Shown here one piece after another: positions 1-6,579 of a DNA stretch of 8,448 nt. The position numbers and the translations under genes were made by a program. Within the stretch, counting starts at the first letter, position 1; the number at the start of each line of letters is the position of its first letter. The stretch spans positions 1 to 8,448 of the forward strand of contig NZ_JOGO01000127.1 of assembly GCF_000719475.1 (NCBI RefSeq), read 5' to 3'. Source of the stretch: Streptomyces sp. NRRL F-5630. Lineage in GTDB: Bacteria > Actinomycetota > Actinomycetes > Streptomycetales > Streptomycetaceae. The notes beneath the pieces were generated by a model that saw only the letters and a list, made by a program, of their open reading frames with translations, did no database searches and was not told the origin of the DNA.

Positions 1-2
1 CG

Positions 3-1019
3 GCCACCCCGCCCGATCCCCTCCCCGCCGGAGCCGCCGACAGCGGCCCCGACTGGGCCGCGCGCATCGTCCACTCGCGCCGCCCCTTCCCCGCCCCTCA
101 CCCCGCGGCCCCCCTCGTGCTCGTCGCCTGCTCCGGCGGCGCCGACTCCATGGCCCTCGCCTCCGCGCTCGCCTTCGAGGCCCCCCGCCTCGGCGTCCGC
201 GCGGGCGGCGTCACCATCGACCACCGCCTCCAGGAAGGCTCAAGCCGCCGCGCCGCCGAGGTCGTCGCCCGGCTCACCGCCCTGCGCCTGACCCCCGTCG
301 AGGCCGTCGCCGTCGACGTCGGCCGCGCCGGAGGGCCCGAGGCCGCCGCCCGCGAGGCCAGGTACGCGGCACTCGACGCCGTCGCCGAAAAGCACGGCGC
401 CACCGCGATCCTCCTCGGCCACACCCGCGACGACCAGGCCGAGACCGTCCTCCTCGGCCTCGCCCGCGGCTCCGGCACCCGCTCCCTGTCCGGCATGGCC
501 GAGACCTCCGGCCCCGGAGGCCGCTACCGCCGCCCCTTCCTGCGCGTCGACCGGCAGACCGCCCGCAAGGCCTGCATGGTCCAGTCGCTGCCCGTGTGGG
601 ACGACCCGCACAACACCGACCCCGCCTACACCCGCTCCCGGCTGCGCCACGAGGGCCTGCCCGCCCTGGAGAAGTCCCTCGGCAAGGGCGTCGTCGAAGC
701 CCTCGCCCGTACGGCCCAGCTCTCCCGCGACGACGCCGACGCGCTCGACGCCTGGGCCGCGCGCGCCGCGGGGACCGTCCGCGACGAACACGGCGCACTC
801 GACTGCGCCGGCCTCTACGCGCTGCCCGCCGCCGTCCGCCGCCGCGTCCTGCGCGGCGCCCTCCTCGACGCCGGCGCCCCCGGCGGAGCGCTCTTCGCCG
901 CGCACATCGAGGAGGTGGACCGGCTCATCACCGCCTGGCGCGGGCAGCGGGCCCTCAACCTCCCCGGGAAGGTCGAGGCCAGGCGGCTAGGTGGCAGACT
1001 GGTCATCCGGCAAGGCTGA
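3..1019 (+). CDS. tilS: tRNA(Ile)-lysidine synthetase TilS, 5' end cut off by the window
   Basis: TilS is a cytoplasmic ATP-dependent enzyme that attaches lysine to C34 of the tRNA-Ile CAU anticodon, so that the tRNA reads AUA and is charged with isoleucine. The frame is open to base 3 and the real start lies outside the window; 338 residues are visible. The N-type PP-loop is SGGADS (visible residues 44-49), and the family motif [13 protein letters not shown] starts near residue 140. An RRPFL stretch follows near 176-180, and a [15 protein letters not shown] segment near 201, both typical of TilS. The protein stops at about the length usual for the short actinobacterial form and lacks the extra C-terminal domains of the E. 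coli enzyme. GTG 117 is in frame but falls inside the beta-strand leading into the PP-loop, so it is not the start. hpt begins 55 bases downstream on the same strand, which suggests one transcript. Family assignment is very secure. Confidence 0.95.
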   Translation, partial: ATPPDPLPAGAADSGPDWAARIVHSRRPFPAPHPAAPLVLVACSGGADSMALASALAFEAPRLGVRAGGVTIDHRLQEGSSRRAAEVVARLTALRLTPVEAVAVDVGRAGGPEAAAREARYAALDAVAEKHGATAILLGHTRDDQAETVLLGLARGSGTRSLSGMAETSGPGGRYRRPFLRVDRQTARKACMVQSLPVWDDPHNTDPAYTRSRLRHEGLPALEKSLGKGVVEALARTAQLSRDDADALDAWAARAAGTVRDEHGALDCAGLYALPAAVRRRVLRGALLDAGAPGGALFAAHIEEVDRLITAWRGQRALNLPGKVEARRLGGRLVIRQG

Positions 1020-1074
1020 GGCGCGCTCCCACGGGCGGGCGCGCGCCGCCGCACCGGTTCGACAGACGAAAGTG

Positions 1075-1635
1075 ATGCGCGTGGACGCGAAAGACATGGG
1101 CTCCGACCTCCAGTCGGTCCTCCTCACGAAGGAAGAGATCGACGCGAAGCTCGCCGAGCTGGCCGCCAAGATCGACGCGGAGTACGCGGGCAAGGACCTC
1201 CTCCTGGTCGGAGTCCTCAAGGGCGCGGTGATGGTCATGGCCGACCTCGCCCGCGCCCTGTCCACACCGGCCACGATGGACTGGATGGCCGTCTCGTCCT
1301 ACGGGGCGGGCACCCAGTCCTCCGGCGTCGTGCGCATCCTCAAGGACCTCGACACCGACATCAAGGGCCGCCACGTCCTGATCGTCGAGGACATCATCGA
1401 CTCCGGGCTCACCCTGTCGTGGCTGCTCACCAACCTCGGCTCGCGCGAGCCCGCGTCGCTGGAGGTGTGCACGCTGCTGCGCAAGCCGGACGCCGCGAAG
1501 GTCGCGATCGACGTGAAGTGGACGGGCTTCGACATCCCCAACGAGTTCGTCGTCGGCTACGGGCTCGACTACGCGGAGAAGTACCGCAACCTGCCCTTCG
1601 TCGGGACCCTCGCGCCCCACGTCTACGGAGGCTGA
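1075..1635 (+). CDS. hpt: hypoxanthine phosphoribosyltransferase
   Basis: Cytoplasmic purine salvage enzyme that transfers the phosphoribosyl group of PRPP to hypoxanthine (and often guanine), giving IMP or GMP. The 186 residues match the usual length. Visible motifs are the LKG loop (48-50), the flexible SSYG loop (74-77), the PRPP-binding stretch [14 protein letters not shown] (101-114) with its paired acidic residues, and a C-terminal [17 protein letters not shown] segment that forms part of the purine site. I chose ATG 1075 because MRVDAKDM is the N-terminus I know from streptomycete orthologues. The frame is open upstream to GTG 991, but that start would overlap the end of tilS and add 28 residues of low-complexity Arg/Ala sequence. 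The ribosome binding site before 1075 is weak (GACGAAAG). ATG 1096 is a possible shorter start. It follows tilS by 55 bases and is probably co-transcribed with it. Confidence 0.95.
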   Translation: MRVDAKDMGSDLQSVLLTKEEIDAKLAELAAKIDAEYAGKDLLLVGVLKGAVMVMADLARALSTPATMDWMAVSSYGAGTQSSGVVRILKDLDTDIKGRHVLIVEDIIDSGLTLSWLLTNLGSREPASLEVCTLLRKPDAAKVAIDVKWTGFDIPNEFVVGYGLDYAEKYRNLPFVGTLAPHVYGG

Positions 1636-1642
1636 CATCCGC

Positions 1643-1660
1643 GCGCCCGCCCGAGGGCGC
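1643..1660 (+). terminator. GC-only hairpin just after hpt
   Basis: GCGCCC (1643-1648) and GGGCGC (1655-1660) form a perfect 6-bp stem with a 6-base loop, starting 8 bases after the hpt stop. There is no T tract, so this would be a U-less actinobacterial-type terminator or simply a 3'-end protecting stem. Short GC palindromes are frequent at this base composition, hence the low confidence. Confidence 0.35.
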
Positions 1661-1710
1661 CGCCCGCCCGGGTCACCGGGGCCCGCGCGACGGCGTCCGC
1701 CCGAGGGCGC
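1647..1710 (+). repeat. 14-bp direct repeat pair in the hpt-ftsH gap
   Basis: CCGCCCGAGGGCGC occurs at 1647-1660 and again, without change, at 1697-1710, exactly 50 bp apart. Each copy can fold into a small CGCC/GGCG stem with a CGAG loop. The first copy overlaps the hairpin that follows hpt. The pair lies upstream of the proposed ftsH promoter. Its role is unknown. Confidence 0.65.
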
Positions 1711-1732
1711 GTCACACTCCGCGGGGTGCCCC

Positions 1733-1760
1733 GGGAACCCGCACGCCTCCTCCACCGTTG
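1733..1760 (+). promoter_or_regulatory. ECF/sigma-R-like promoter upstream of ftsH
   Basis: GGGAAC (1733-1738) is followed after exactly 18 bases by GTTG (1757-1760). This fits the streptomycete sigma-R pattern GGGAAT-N18-GTT except that the last -35 base is C, not T; GGAAC is also a generic ECF-sigma -35 element. Transcription would start near 1768 and leave a leader of about 120 bases before the ftsH start. The pattern match is direct. Assignment to sigma-R, and hence induction by thiol-oxidative stress, is inference. Confidence 0.42.
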
Positions 1761-1858
1761 GACGAGGCGTAACCAGGTTCCTCAGCACTCCCCTGCGTCT
1801 TCGGGTGACAATGCTGGGGTACCGTCCGAAGAACAGTCTTTATCTCACTCACTATGGC

Positions 1859-1890
1859 AGGAGGGACGGGGCGCATCCCGCTCCGTGTGG
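1859..1890 (+). promoter_or_regulatory. ftsH leader: distant Shine-Dalgarno with a hairpin before the start
   Basis: AGGAGGG (1859-1865) is the only strong ribosome binding sequence before ftsH, but it ends 25 bases before ATG 1891, far beyond normal spacing. Between them CGGG (1867-1870) pairs with CCCG (1877-1880). The stem can extend across a 3-base bulge by GGAG (1860-1863) pairing with CTCC (1881-1884), which would cover the Shine-Dalgarno itself. The short stem alone would bring the site nearer the start; the extended stem would block it. Pairings are read from sequence; a regulatory role is inferred. Confidence 0.4.
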
Positions 1891-3921
1891 ATGGACGTGA
1901 AGCGATACTTCCGTGGGCCGGTCATGTGGATCGTGCTGGCCGTCCTCGCCGTGGTCGTGTTGATGCAGTTCGTCGGTTCGTCCGGCGGCTACAAGACGGT
2001 GGACACCGGTCAGGTCGTCAAGGCGATCGACCAGGACAAGGCGAAGGCGGTCAAGCTCAGCACCGGCGATGACCACATCATCAAGGTCGAGCTGAAGAAG
2101 GGCCAGGAGGTCAAGGGGAGCAGCAAGATCCAGGCGAGCTACATCGGTGACCAGGGCACCGACCTCGCCGCGACGCTCCAGGACAAGTACCAGAACAACA
2201 AGATCCCCGACGGCTACACCGTCCAGCCGTCGAAGCAGAGCCCGTTCCTCAGCATCCTCTTCTCGCTGCTGCCGATCATCGTCATCGTCCTCATCTTCCT
2301 GTTCCTCATGAACCAGATGCAGGGGGGCGGCTCCCGTGTCATGCAGTTCGGGAAGTCCAAGGCGAAGCTCCTGACGAAGGACACCCCGAAGACGACCTTC
2401 GCGGACGTCGCGGGCTCCGACGAGGCCGTCGAGGAACTCCAGGAGATCAAGGAGTTCCTCCAGGAACCGGCGAAGTTCCAGGCCGTCGGCGCCAAGATCC
2501 CGAAGGGCGTCCTGCTCTACGGGCCTCCCGGTACGGGCAAGACCCTCCTCGCCCGCGCGGTGGCCGGCGAGGCCGGGGTGCCGTTCTACTCGATCTCGGG
2601 CTCCGACTTCGTCGAGATGTTCGTCGGTGTCGGTGCCTCCCGGGTGCGCGACCTCTTCGAGCAGGCCAAGGCGAACGCCCCGGCGATCGTCTTCGTCGAC
2701 GAGATCGACGCCGTCGGCCGGCACCGCGGCGCGGGCCTCGGCGGCGGCCACGACGAGCGCGAGCAGACGCTCAACCAGCTGCTCGTCGAGATGGACGGCT
2801 TCGACGTGAAGGGCGGCGTCATCCTGATCGCCGCCACGAACCGGCCCGACATCCTCGACCCCGCGCTCCTGCGCCCGGGCCGCTTCGACCGGCAGATCGC
2901 CGTCGACCGCCCCGACATGCAGGGCCGGCTGGAAATCCTCAAGGTGCACGTGCAGGGCAAGCCCGTCGCCGAGGGCGTCGACCTCGCCGCCGTCGCCCGG
3001 CGCACCCCGGGCTTCACCGGCGCCGACCTCGCCAACGTGCTCAACGAGGCCGCGCTCCTCACCGCGCGCAGCGACAAGAAGCTCATCGACAACAGCATGC
3101 TCGACGAGGCCATCGACCGCGTCGTCGCGGGCCCGCAGAAGCGCACCCGCATCATGTCGGACAAGGAGAAGAAGATCACCGCGTACCACGAGGGCGGACA
3201 CGCCCTGGTCGCTGCGGCTTCCCCCAACTCCGACCCGGTGCACAAGATCACCATCCTGTCCCGGGGCCGCGCCCTCGGCTACACGATGGTGCTCCCGGAC
3301 GAGGACAAGTACTCGACCACGCGCAACGAGATGCTCGACCAGCTCGCCTACATGCTGGGCGGCCGGGCCGCGGAGGAGCTCGTCTTCCACGACCCGACCA
3401 CCGGTGCGGCGAACGACATCGAGAAGGCCACCGGGACCGCCCGCGCCATGGTCACCCAGTACGGGATGACCGAGCGGCTCGGCGCGATCAAGTTCGGCGG
3501 TGACAACTCGGAGCCCTTCGTGGGCCGCGAGATGGGCCACCAGCGCGACTACTCGGAAGAGGTCGCGGCGCTCGTCGACGAGGAGGTCAAGAAGCTCATC
3601 GAGACCGCGCACAACGAGGCGTGGGAAATCCTCGTCGAGAACCGGGACGTCCTCGACAACCTGGTGCTCGCGCTCCTGGAGAAGGAGACGCTCGGCAAGG
3701 AGGAGATCGCCGAGATCTTCGCCCCGATCGTGAAGCGCCCGGCCCGCCCCGCGTGGACCGGCTCGTCCCGCCGGACGCCCTCGACCAGGCCGCCGGTGCT
3801 CTCGCCGAAGGAACTCCAGCTCACGCACGGTGCCAACGGCACTCAGCCGGGCCAGGTCTCCGTCGACAAGACGCCGCAGGCCGAGCCGGACCCCTCCTCG
3901 GAGGAGCGCGGCGACAGCTGA
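1891..3921 (+). CDS. ftsH: ATP-dependent zinc metalloprotease FtsH
   Basis: Membrane-anchored hexameric AAA+ protease that extracts and degrades misfolded membrane proteins and selected cytosolic substrates. From ATG 1891 it has 676 residues. Domains in order: TM helix about 11-28; an extracytoplasmic domain of about 90 residues; TM helix about 119-140; Walker A GPPGTGKT (211-218); the pore-loop region MFVGVGASR (243-251); Walker B IVFVDEID (266-273); the second region of homology with arginine fingers (315-334, R328 and R331); the zinc motif HEGGH (433-437), with D509 in NDIEKAT as likely third zinc ligand; and a disordered acidic tail after about 620. I chose ATG 1891 because [15 protein letters not shown] puts the short cytoplasmic N-terminus directly before TM1, as in streptomycete orthologues. 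The frame is open upstream to GTG 1726, but those 55 extra residues look like translated leader. The gene has its own 255-bp upstream region and so probably its own promoter. Confidence 0.97.
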   Translation: MDVKRYFRGPVMWIVLAVLAVVVLMQFVGSSGGYKTVDTGQVVKAIDQDKAKAVKLSTGDDHIIKVELKKGQEVKGSSKIQASYIGDQGTDLAATLQDKYQNNKIPDGYTVQPSKQSPFLSILFSLLPIIVIVLIFLFLMNQMQGGGSRVMQFGKSKAKLLTKDTPKTTFADVAGSDEAVEELQEIKEFLQEPAKFQAVGAKIPKGVLLYGPPGTGKTLLARAVAGEAGVPFYSISGSDFVEMFVGVGASRVRDLFEQAKANAPAIVFVDEIDAVGRHRGAGLGGGHDEREQTLNQLLVEMDGFDVKGGVILIAATNRPDILDPALLRPGRFDRQIAVDRPDMQGRLEILKVHVQGKPVAEGVDLAAVARRTPGFTGADLANVLNEAALLTARSDKKLIDNSMLDEAIDRVVAGPQKRTRIMSDKEKKITAYHEGGHALVAAASPNSDPVHKITILSRGRALGYTMVLPDEDKYSTTRNEMLDQLAYMLGGRAAEELVFHDPTTGAANDIEKATGTARAMVTQYGMTERLGAIKFGGDNSEPFVGREMGHQRDYSEEVAALVDEEVKKLIETAHNEAWEILVENRDVLDNLVLALLEKETLGKEEIAEIFAPIVKRPARPAWTGSSRRTPSTRPPVLSPKELQLTHGANGTQPGQVSVDKTPQAEPDPSSEERGDS

Positions 3922-3954
3922 GCGAGGCGCCGCGTCGCCGAGGGAGAGCACGGC

Positions 3955-4024
3955 GCGAGCGCCGGGCACCCGCGGTGCGAGCCGAGTGCCCGGCGAGAGC
4001 CGGGCGCGTCGGCGGCGCGAGCCG
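3955..4024 (+). repeat. degenerate GCGAGCCG-type short repeats after ftsH
   Basis: Variants of one motif recur in the ftsH-folE gap: GCGAGC at 3955-3960, GCGAGCCG at 3977-3984, GCGAGAGCCG at 3993-4002 and GCGAGCCG at 4017-4024, each followed by GGG- or GTG-rich sequence. Spacing is irregular (16-24 bp). It may be a decayed tandem array. No function is evident. Confidence 0.35.
3960..3995 (+). terminator. strong 10-bp hairpin downstream of ftsH
   Basis: CGCCGGGCAC (3960-3969) and GTGCCCGGCG (3986-3995) are perfect reverse complements, with a 16-base loop, starting 38 bases after the ftsH stop. No T tract follows. It is the best terminator candidate for ftsH and separates it from the folE promoter region. 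The loop offers a competing small stem (GCAC/GTGC across CCGCG, 3967-3979). A second candidate, CGGCGAC (3909-3915) with GTCGCCG (3934-3940), spans the stop codon itself. Confidence 0.5.
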
Positions 4025-4051
4025 GGGGTGCCGACGCCGGCCGGGCCCGGA

Positions 4052-4083
4052 ATGAAGCCCGTCCTCACCAGGTTCTAGCCTGG
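4052..4083 (+). promoter_or_regulatory. probable folE promoter with an overlapping palindrome
   Basis: TAGCCT (4076-4081) resembles a streptomycete housekeeping -10 box. ATGAAG (4052-4057) sits 18 bases upstream as a weak -35 (3 of 6 bases of TTGACA). The -10 lies inside CCAGGTTCTAGCCTGG (4068-4083), whose five outer bases on each side are perfect inverted repeats, so a protein bound there would occlude RNA polymerase. The start would be near 4088, giving a leader of about 70 bases. The palindrome is certain; promoter and operator roles are inferred. Confidence 0.4.
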
Positions 4084-4159
4084 AGGGGGCGGGTTTTCCC
4101 GTATTCCCAGGTCCGGGCACCTGCCCCGGGCGGTGGCACGGCAACGGAACGAGGCAGAC

Positions 4160-4765
4160 ATGACCGACCCGGTGACCCTGGACGGCGAGGGCACGATCGG
4201 TGCCTTCGACGAGAAGCGGGCCGAGAACGCCGTCCGCGAACTCCTCCTCGCCGTGGGTGAGGACCCCGACCGCGAGGGGCTGCGCGAGACCCCGGGCCGG
4301 GTCGCCCGCGCCTACAAGGAGATCTTCGCCGGGCTGTGGCAGGAGCCGGAGGACGTGCTCACCACGACCTTCGACCTCGGGCACGACGAGATGGTCCTCG
4401 TGAAGGACATCGAGGTGCAGAGCACCTGCGAACACCACCTCGTGCCCTTCGTCGGCGTCGCCCACGTCGGCTACATCCCCGCCGCCGACGGCAAGATCAC
4501 CGGGCTCTCCAAGCTGGCCCGCCTCGTCGACGTCTACTCCCGCCGCCCCCAGGTGCAGGAACGCCTCACCACCCAGGTCGCCGAGGCGCTCATGCGGATA
4601 CTGGAGCCGCGCGGGGCCATCGTCGTCATCGAGTGCGAGCACCTGTGCATGTCGATGCGCGGCGTGCGCAAGCCCGGCGCGAAGACGCTGACCTCGGCGG
4701 TCCGGGGACAGCTCCGCGACCCGGCGACGCGCGCGGAGGCGATGAGTTTGATCATGGCGCGGTGA
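4160..4765 (+). CDS. folE: GTP cyclohydrolase I
   Basis: Catalyses the first step of folate synthesis, opening the GTP ring and recyclising it to 7,8-dihydroneopterin triphosphate and formate; the family forms cytoplasmic decamers. The 201 residues match bacterial FolE. Zinc ligands are visible as C90 and H93 in CEHH (90-93) and C163 in [11 protein letters not shown] (158-168). The substrate-site segment [14 protein letters not shown] (111-124) and RPQVQERLT (129-137) are intact. I chose ATG 4160 because GAGG (4151-4154) lies 5 bases before it and [11 protein letters not shown] is the N-terminus I recall from streptomycete FolE; the frame is open 9 codons further to GTG 4133. It stands apart from ftsH by about 240 bases and points away from the other folate genes, so it is probably a separate transcription unit. 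Its 3' end runs into a 20-bp tandem repeat. Confidence 0.97.
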   Translation: MTDPVTLDGEGTIGAFDEKRAENAVRELLLAVGEDPDREGLRETPGRVARAYKEIFAGLWQEPEDVLTTTFDLGHDEMVLVKDIEVQSTCEHHLVPFVGVAHVGYIPAADGKITGLSKLARLVDVYSRRPQVQERLTTQVAEALMRILEPRGAIVVIECEHLCMSMRGVRKPGAKTLTSAVRGQLRDPATRAEAMSLIMAR

Positions 4766-4820
4766 GGCTGGTCAGGGTGCGATGAGGCCGGTCGGGGCGC
4801 GATGAGGCCGGTCGGGGCGG
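4741..4820 (+). repeat. 20-bp tandem repeat spanning the folE stop codon
   Basis: The unit GATGAGGCCGGTCGGGGCGC occupies 4781-4800 and recurs at 4801-4820 with only the last base changed. The preceding unit, 4761-4780, matches it at 16 of 20 positions and contains the folE stop (4763-4765). The last 20 coding bases, 4741-4760, match at 14 of 20 in the same phase. A partial further copy follows: GGTCGGGGCGCG at 4819-4830, then CGAGG. Units in the non-coding part are more alike than the coding-end unit, which is constrained by the conserved MSLIMAR C-terminus. Confidence 0.75.
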
Positions 4821-4980
4821 TCGGGGCGCGACGAGGTGCTGAGGCACGGTCGGCGAGGCCGGGTGTGGGGCGGGGAGGGCCGGCGAGCCGGAGCGGTCGG
4901 GGGCCGGGTAGCGGGGGCCCTGGTGCCCGGGAAGGGCGGGGACCGGGACGGCCGCGCTCGTTCCCGCGAGGCCGTGCCTG
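4821..4980. other. non-coding convergent gap after folE
   Basis: Between the tandem repeat and the membrane-protein gene the sequence is G-rich on the plus strand, with no convincing coding frame of its own. Frames that read through here overlap the opposite-strand gene and have atypical codon use. Apart from the hairpin at 4948-4975 I see no recognisable element. Confidence 0.5.
4948..4975 (-). terminator. hairpin 5 bases beyond the DUF3180 gene stop
   Basis: ACGGCC (4948-4953) pairs with GGCCGT (4970-4975). After one G-A mismatch, CGC (4955-4957) pairs with GCG (4966-4968), leaving an 8-base loop. It begins 5 bases past the stop of the minus-strand gene and could also act on folE transcripts from the other side, since the genes converge. 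It has no T tract, so it would be of the U-less type. Confidence 0.45.
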
Positions 4981-5463
4981 TCAGCTCGCCGGGTGCGGGG
5001 TGTCGTCGTCGTGGTCCTCGGGGAGCTTGCAGACGTGCTCCAGGAGGAAGGCGACGGCGACGACGGCGGCGCCCGCGAGCACCGTGAGGGCGGCATAGAC
5101 CGCTTGGTCGCGGCGGGCCGGTTCGTCGAGGCGGGTCAGGAGGAACACGCCCATGCCGCCGTACAGACCGGCGACGAGCGCGGCGACGAGGGCGCTCGCC
5201 TGGCCGAGCACGACGGCGCGCGCCGCCTGGAGCGGATTGACCCCTTCGGCCCCGGGGCGGCGTTCGCGCTGGGCGCGGAGCCGGGCACGTATGGACAGCG
5301 CCGTGGCGAGGAGCAGCGCGGCGAGCGCGAAGAAGACGACGGGCGCGGCGACGGGCACGGAGGGCAGCCGGCCGTACGCGTCCCAGAGCCGGGCCCCGGC
5401 CCAGGCGAGCACCCCGGCCACGACGAAGATCCCGGCGAGCACCCGGAGGCGGAGCTTCTGCAC
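4981..5463 (-). CDS. DUF3180-type four-helix membrane protein
   Basis: Protein of unknown function that I recognise as the DUF3180 family found beside folate genes in actinobacteria. From GTG 5463 it has 160 residues. Hydrophobic segments at about 8-26, 36-57, 83-109 and 121-142 predict four membrane helices. A basic cytoplasmic loop RARLRAQRERRPGAEG (59-74) lies between helices 2 and 3, and RLDEPARRDQ (111-120) between 3 and 4. The tail is acidic. I preferred GTG 5463 because AAGGG lies 11 bases upstream and orthologues begin with a short basic sequence before helix 1. GTG 5490 would add 9 residues, but it has no convincing ribosome site and sits in the foot of a hairpin (5489-5506). It follows folK by about 70 bases and is probably the last gene of the folB-folK transcript. 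No catalytic motif is visible; a transport or membrane-scaffold role would be a guess. Confidence 0.88.
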   Translation of the reverse strand: MQKLRLRVLAGIFVVAGVLAWAGARLWDAYGRLPSVPVAAPVVFFALAALLLATALSIRARLRAQRERRPGAEGVNPLQAARAVVLGQASALVAALVAGLYGGMGVFLLTRLDEPARRDQAVYAALTVLAGAAVVAVAFLLEHVCKLPEDHDDDTPHPAS

Positions 5464-5488
5464 CTGACTGTCGTCCCTTCGTACGCTC

Positions 5489-5506
5489 ACGGGCCCCGTG
5501 GCCCGT
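5489..5506 (-). promoter_or_regulatory. perfect 7-bp hairpin between folK and the DUF3180 gene
   Basis: On the plus strand ACGGGCC (5489-5495) and GGCCCGT (5500-5506) flank a 4-base loop. In the minus-strand transcript this stem lies 30 bases after the folK stop and about 25 bases before the preferred DUF3180 start. It could reduce read-through or stabilise the upstream message. There is no T tract. Confidence 0.35.
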
Positions 5507-5535
5507 CCGCGAGCGCCCCTCCCCGACCCTAACGG

Positions 5536-6144
5536 CTAATCGGGGACGATCAGTTCCAGGTCCCGGCGCGGGGTGACGCCCTCGTCGCCGATCGCCGCGA
5601 GCAGGTCAGCGACCTGGCCGTGGCCGGGCAGGCTCGCGCCGGGCTCGATATCGGCCCAGGGCGCGAGGACGAAGGCGCGTTCGTGGGCGCGCGGGTGCGG
5701 CAGCGTGAGCGCGGGGTCGTCCGAGACGATGTCCGCGTACGTGACGATGTCCACGTCCAGCGTGCGCGGCCCCCAGCGCTCGGCGCGTTCGCGGTGGAAC
5801 GCCTCCTCGACCGCGTGCGCGCGCTCCAGGAGCGAGGAGGGCGGCAGGGTCGTGCGGAGGGAGACGACGGCGTTGAAGTAGGAGGGCTGGCTGCCCGGCT
5901 CGACGCCCCAGGGCTCGGTCTCGTAGACGGGCGAGACGGCCTTGACGCGCAGGCCCGGGGTGTCCTCCAGGGCGTCGATCGCGCCTTGGAGGTTCTCCAG
6001 GCGGTTCCCGAGGTTGGAGCCGAGGGCGAGGACGGCGCGGTGCGGGTTGGACAGCGTGGTGTCGGCGGCGTCCACCTGGGCGACGACGGACGCCGGCACC
6101 GGCTGGACGGTGGGGTCCCCGTGGACCTGGTCGCGTGCGGTCAT
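5536..6144 (-). CDS. folK: 2-amino-4-hydroxy-6-hydroxymethyldihydropteridine pyrophosphokinase (HPPK)
   Basis: Transfers pyrophosphate from ATP to 6-hydroxymethyl-7,8-dihydropterin, making the substrate of dihydropteroate synthase; cytoplasmic. Of 202 residues, the catalytic domain runs from about 36 to the end. It opens with AVLALGSNLGNRLENL (37-52). SPVYETEPWG (71-80) is a typical core segment. The catalytic and magnesium motif is RWGPRTLDVDI (123-133), with D130 and D132 matching the paired metal-binding aspartates of the E. coli enzyme. LPHPRAHERAFVL follows (148-160). The 35-residue N-terminal extension is low in features and, from memory, common in streptomycete FolK. ATG 6144 overlaps the folB stop by 4 bases (ATGA), and GGAG lies 6 bases before it inside folB, so translation is coupled. 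LGSN 41-44 also shows that this is a true HPPK and not a truncated copy. Confidence 0.96.
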   Translation of the reverse strand: MTARDQVHGDPTVQPVPASVVAQVDAADTTLSNPHRAVLALGSNLGNRLENLQGAIDALEDTPGLRVKAVSPVYETEPWGVEPGSQPSYFNAVVSLRTTLPPSSLLERAHAVEEAFHRERAERWGPRTLDVDIVTYADIVSDDPALTLPHPRAHERAFVLAPWADIEPGASLPGHGQVADLLAAIGDEGVTPRRDLELIVPD

Positions 6145-6500
6145 GCTCGGCTCCGGGTGATGGTGACGGTCACGTCGTCGAAGGGGACCGTGAGGGGTGC
6201 TTGGGGTTTGTGGACGACGACCTCGACCTCGCGCACGGCCGTGTGCCGCAGGCAGGTCCGCGCGATGCGCTCGGCGAGGGTCTCGATGAGGTCCACGGGC
6301 TCGCCCTCGACGACGGCGACGACCTCCTCGGCGACCACTCCGTAGTGCACCGTCCGCTCCAGGTCGTCCCCGGCCGCGGCGGGACGCGTGTCCAGGCCCA
6401 GGCTCAGGTCGATCACGAAGGTCTGGCCCTGCTCGCGTTCCTCGGGGAAGACACCGTGGTGTCCCCGGGCGCGCAGGCCGCGCAGCGCGACACGATCCAC
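6141..6500 (-). CDS. folB: dihydroneopterin aldolase
   Basis: Splits 7,8-dihydroneopterin into 6-hydroxymethyl-7,8-dihydropterin and glycolaldehyde, between FolE and FolK in the pathway; the family forms cytoplasmic octamers. The 119 residues are the standard single-domain length. GHHGVFPEEREQGQ (13-26) contains the conserved glutamate region, VHYG (51-54) the conserved tyrosine, LIETLAERIA (71-80) the pterin-anchoring glutamate E73, and VHKPQAPL (96-103) the catalytic lysine K98. The start is GTG 6500, with GGAG 7 bases upstream, a good ribosome site. The stop overlaps the folK start by 4 bases. It is the first gene of the folB-folK-DUF3180 unit, since a strong terminator and a long gap separate it from the upstream folP unit. 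I could not find a convincing -35/-10 pair before it. Confidence 0.96.
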   Translation of the reverse strand: MDRVALRGLRARGHHGVFPEEREQGQTFVIDLSLGLDTRPAAAGDDLERTVHYGVVAEEVVAVVEGEPVDLIETLAERIARTCLRHTAVREVEVVVHKPQAPLTVPFDDVTVTITRSRA

Positions 6501-6579
6501 GTACTCACTCCAGCGGTCGTCGGTCCCCCGAGGGCTCCTCGGGCGGCGCGGGCGCCGCCGTCCGGCACGCGGGGCCGCG

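Noticed and set aside
991..1074. 28-residue N-terminal extension of Hpt from GTG 991
   Set aside because: It overlaps the tilS end, is low-complexity, and is not part of the known family N-terminus beginning MRVDAKDM.
1726..1890. 55-residue N-terminal extension of FtsH
   Set aside because: It would precede the proposed transcription start near 1768 and places soluble, unconserved sequence before the short cytoplasmic N-terminus normal for FtsH.
1852..4068. 738-codon open frame on the minus strand
   Set aside because: It is antisense to ftsH, whose protein is unmistakable. Its translation is rich in Arg, Leu, Val and Asp with no family motif, as expected for a shadow frame in high-G+C DNA.
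4741..4837. CRISPR array
   Set aside because: The units are directly adjacent with no unique spacers and there are no cas genes, so this is a simple tandem repeat.
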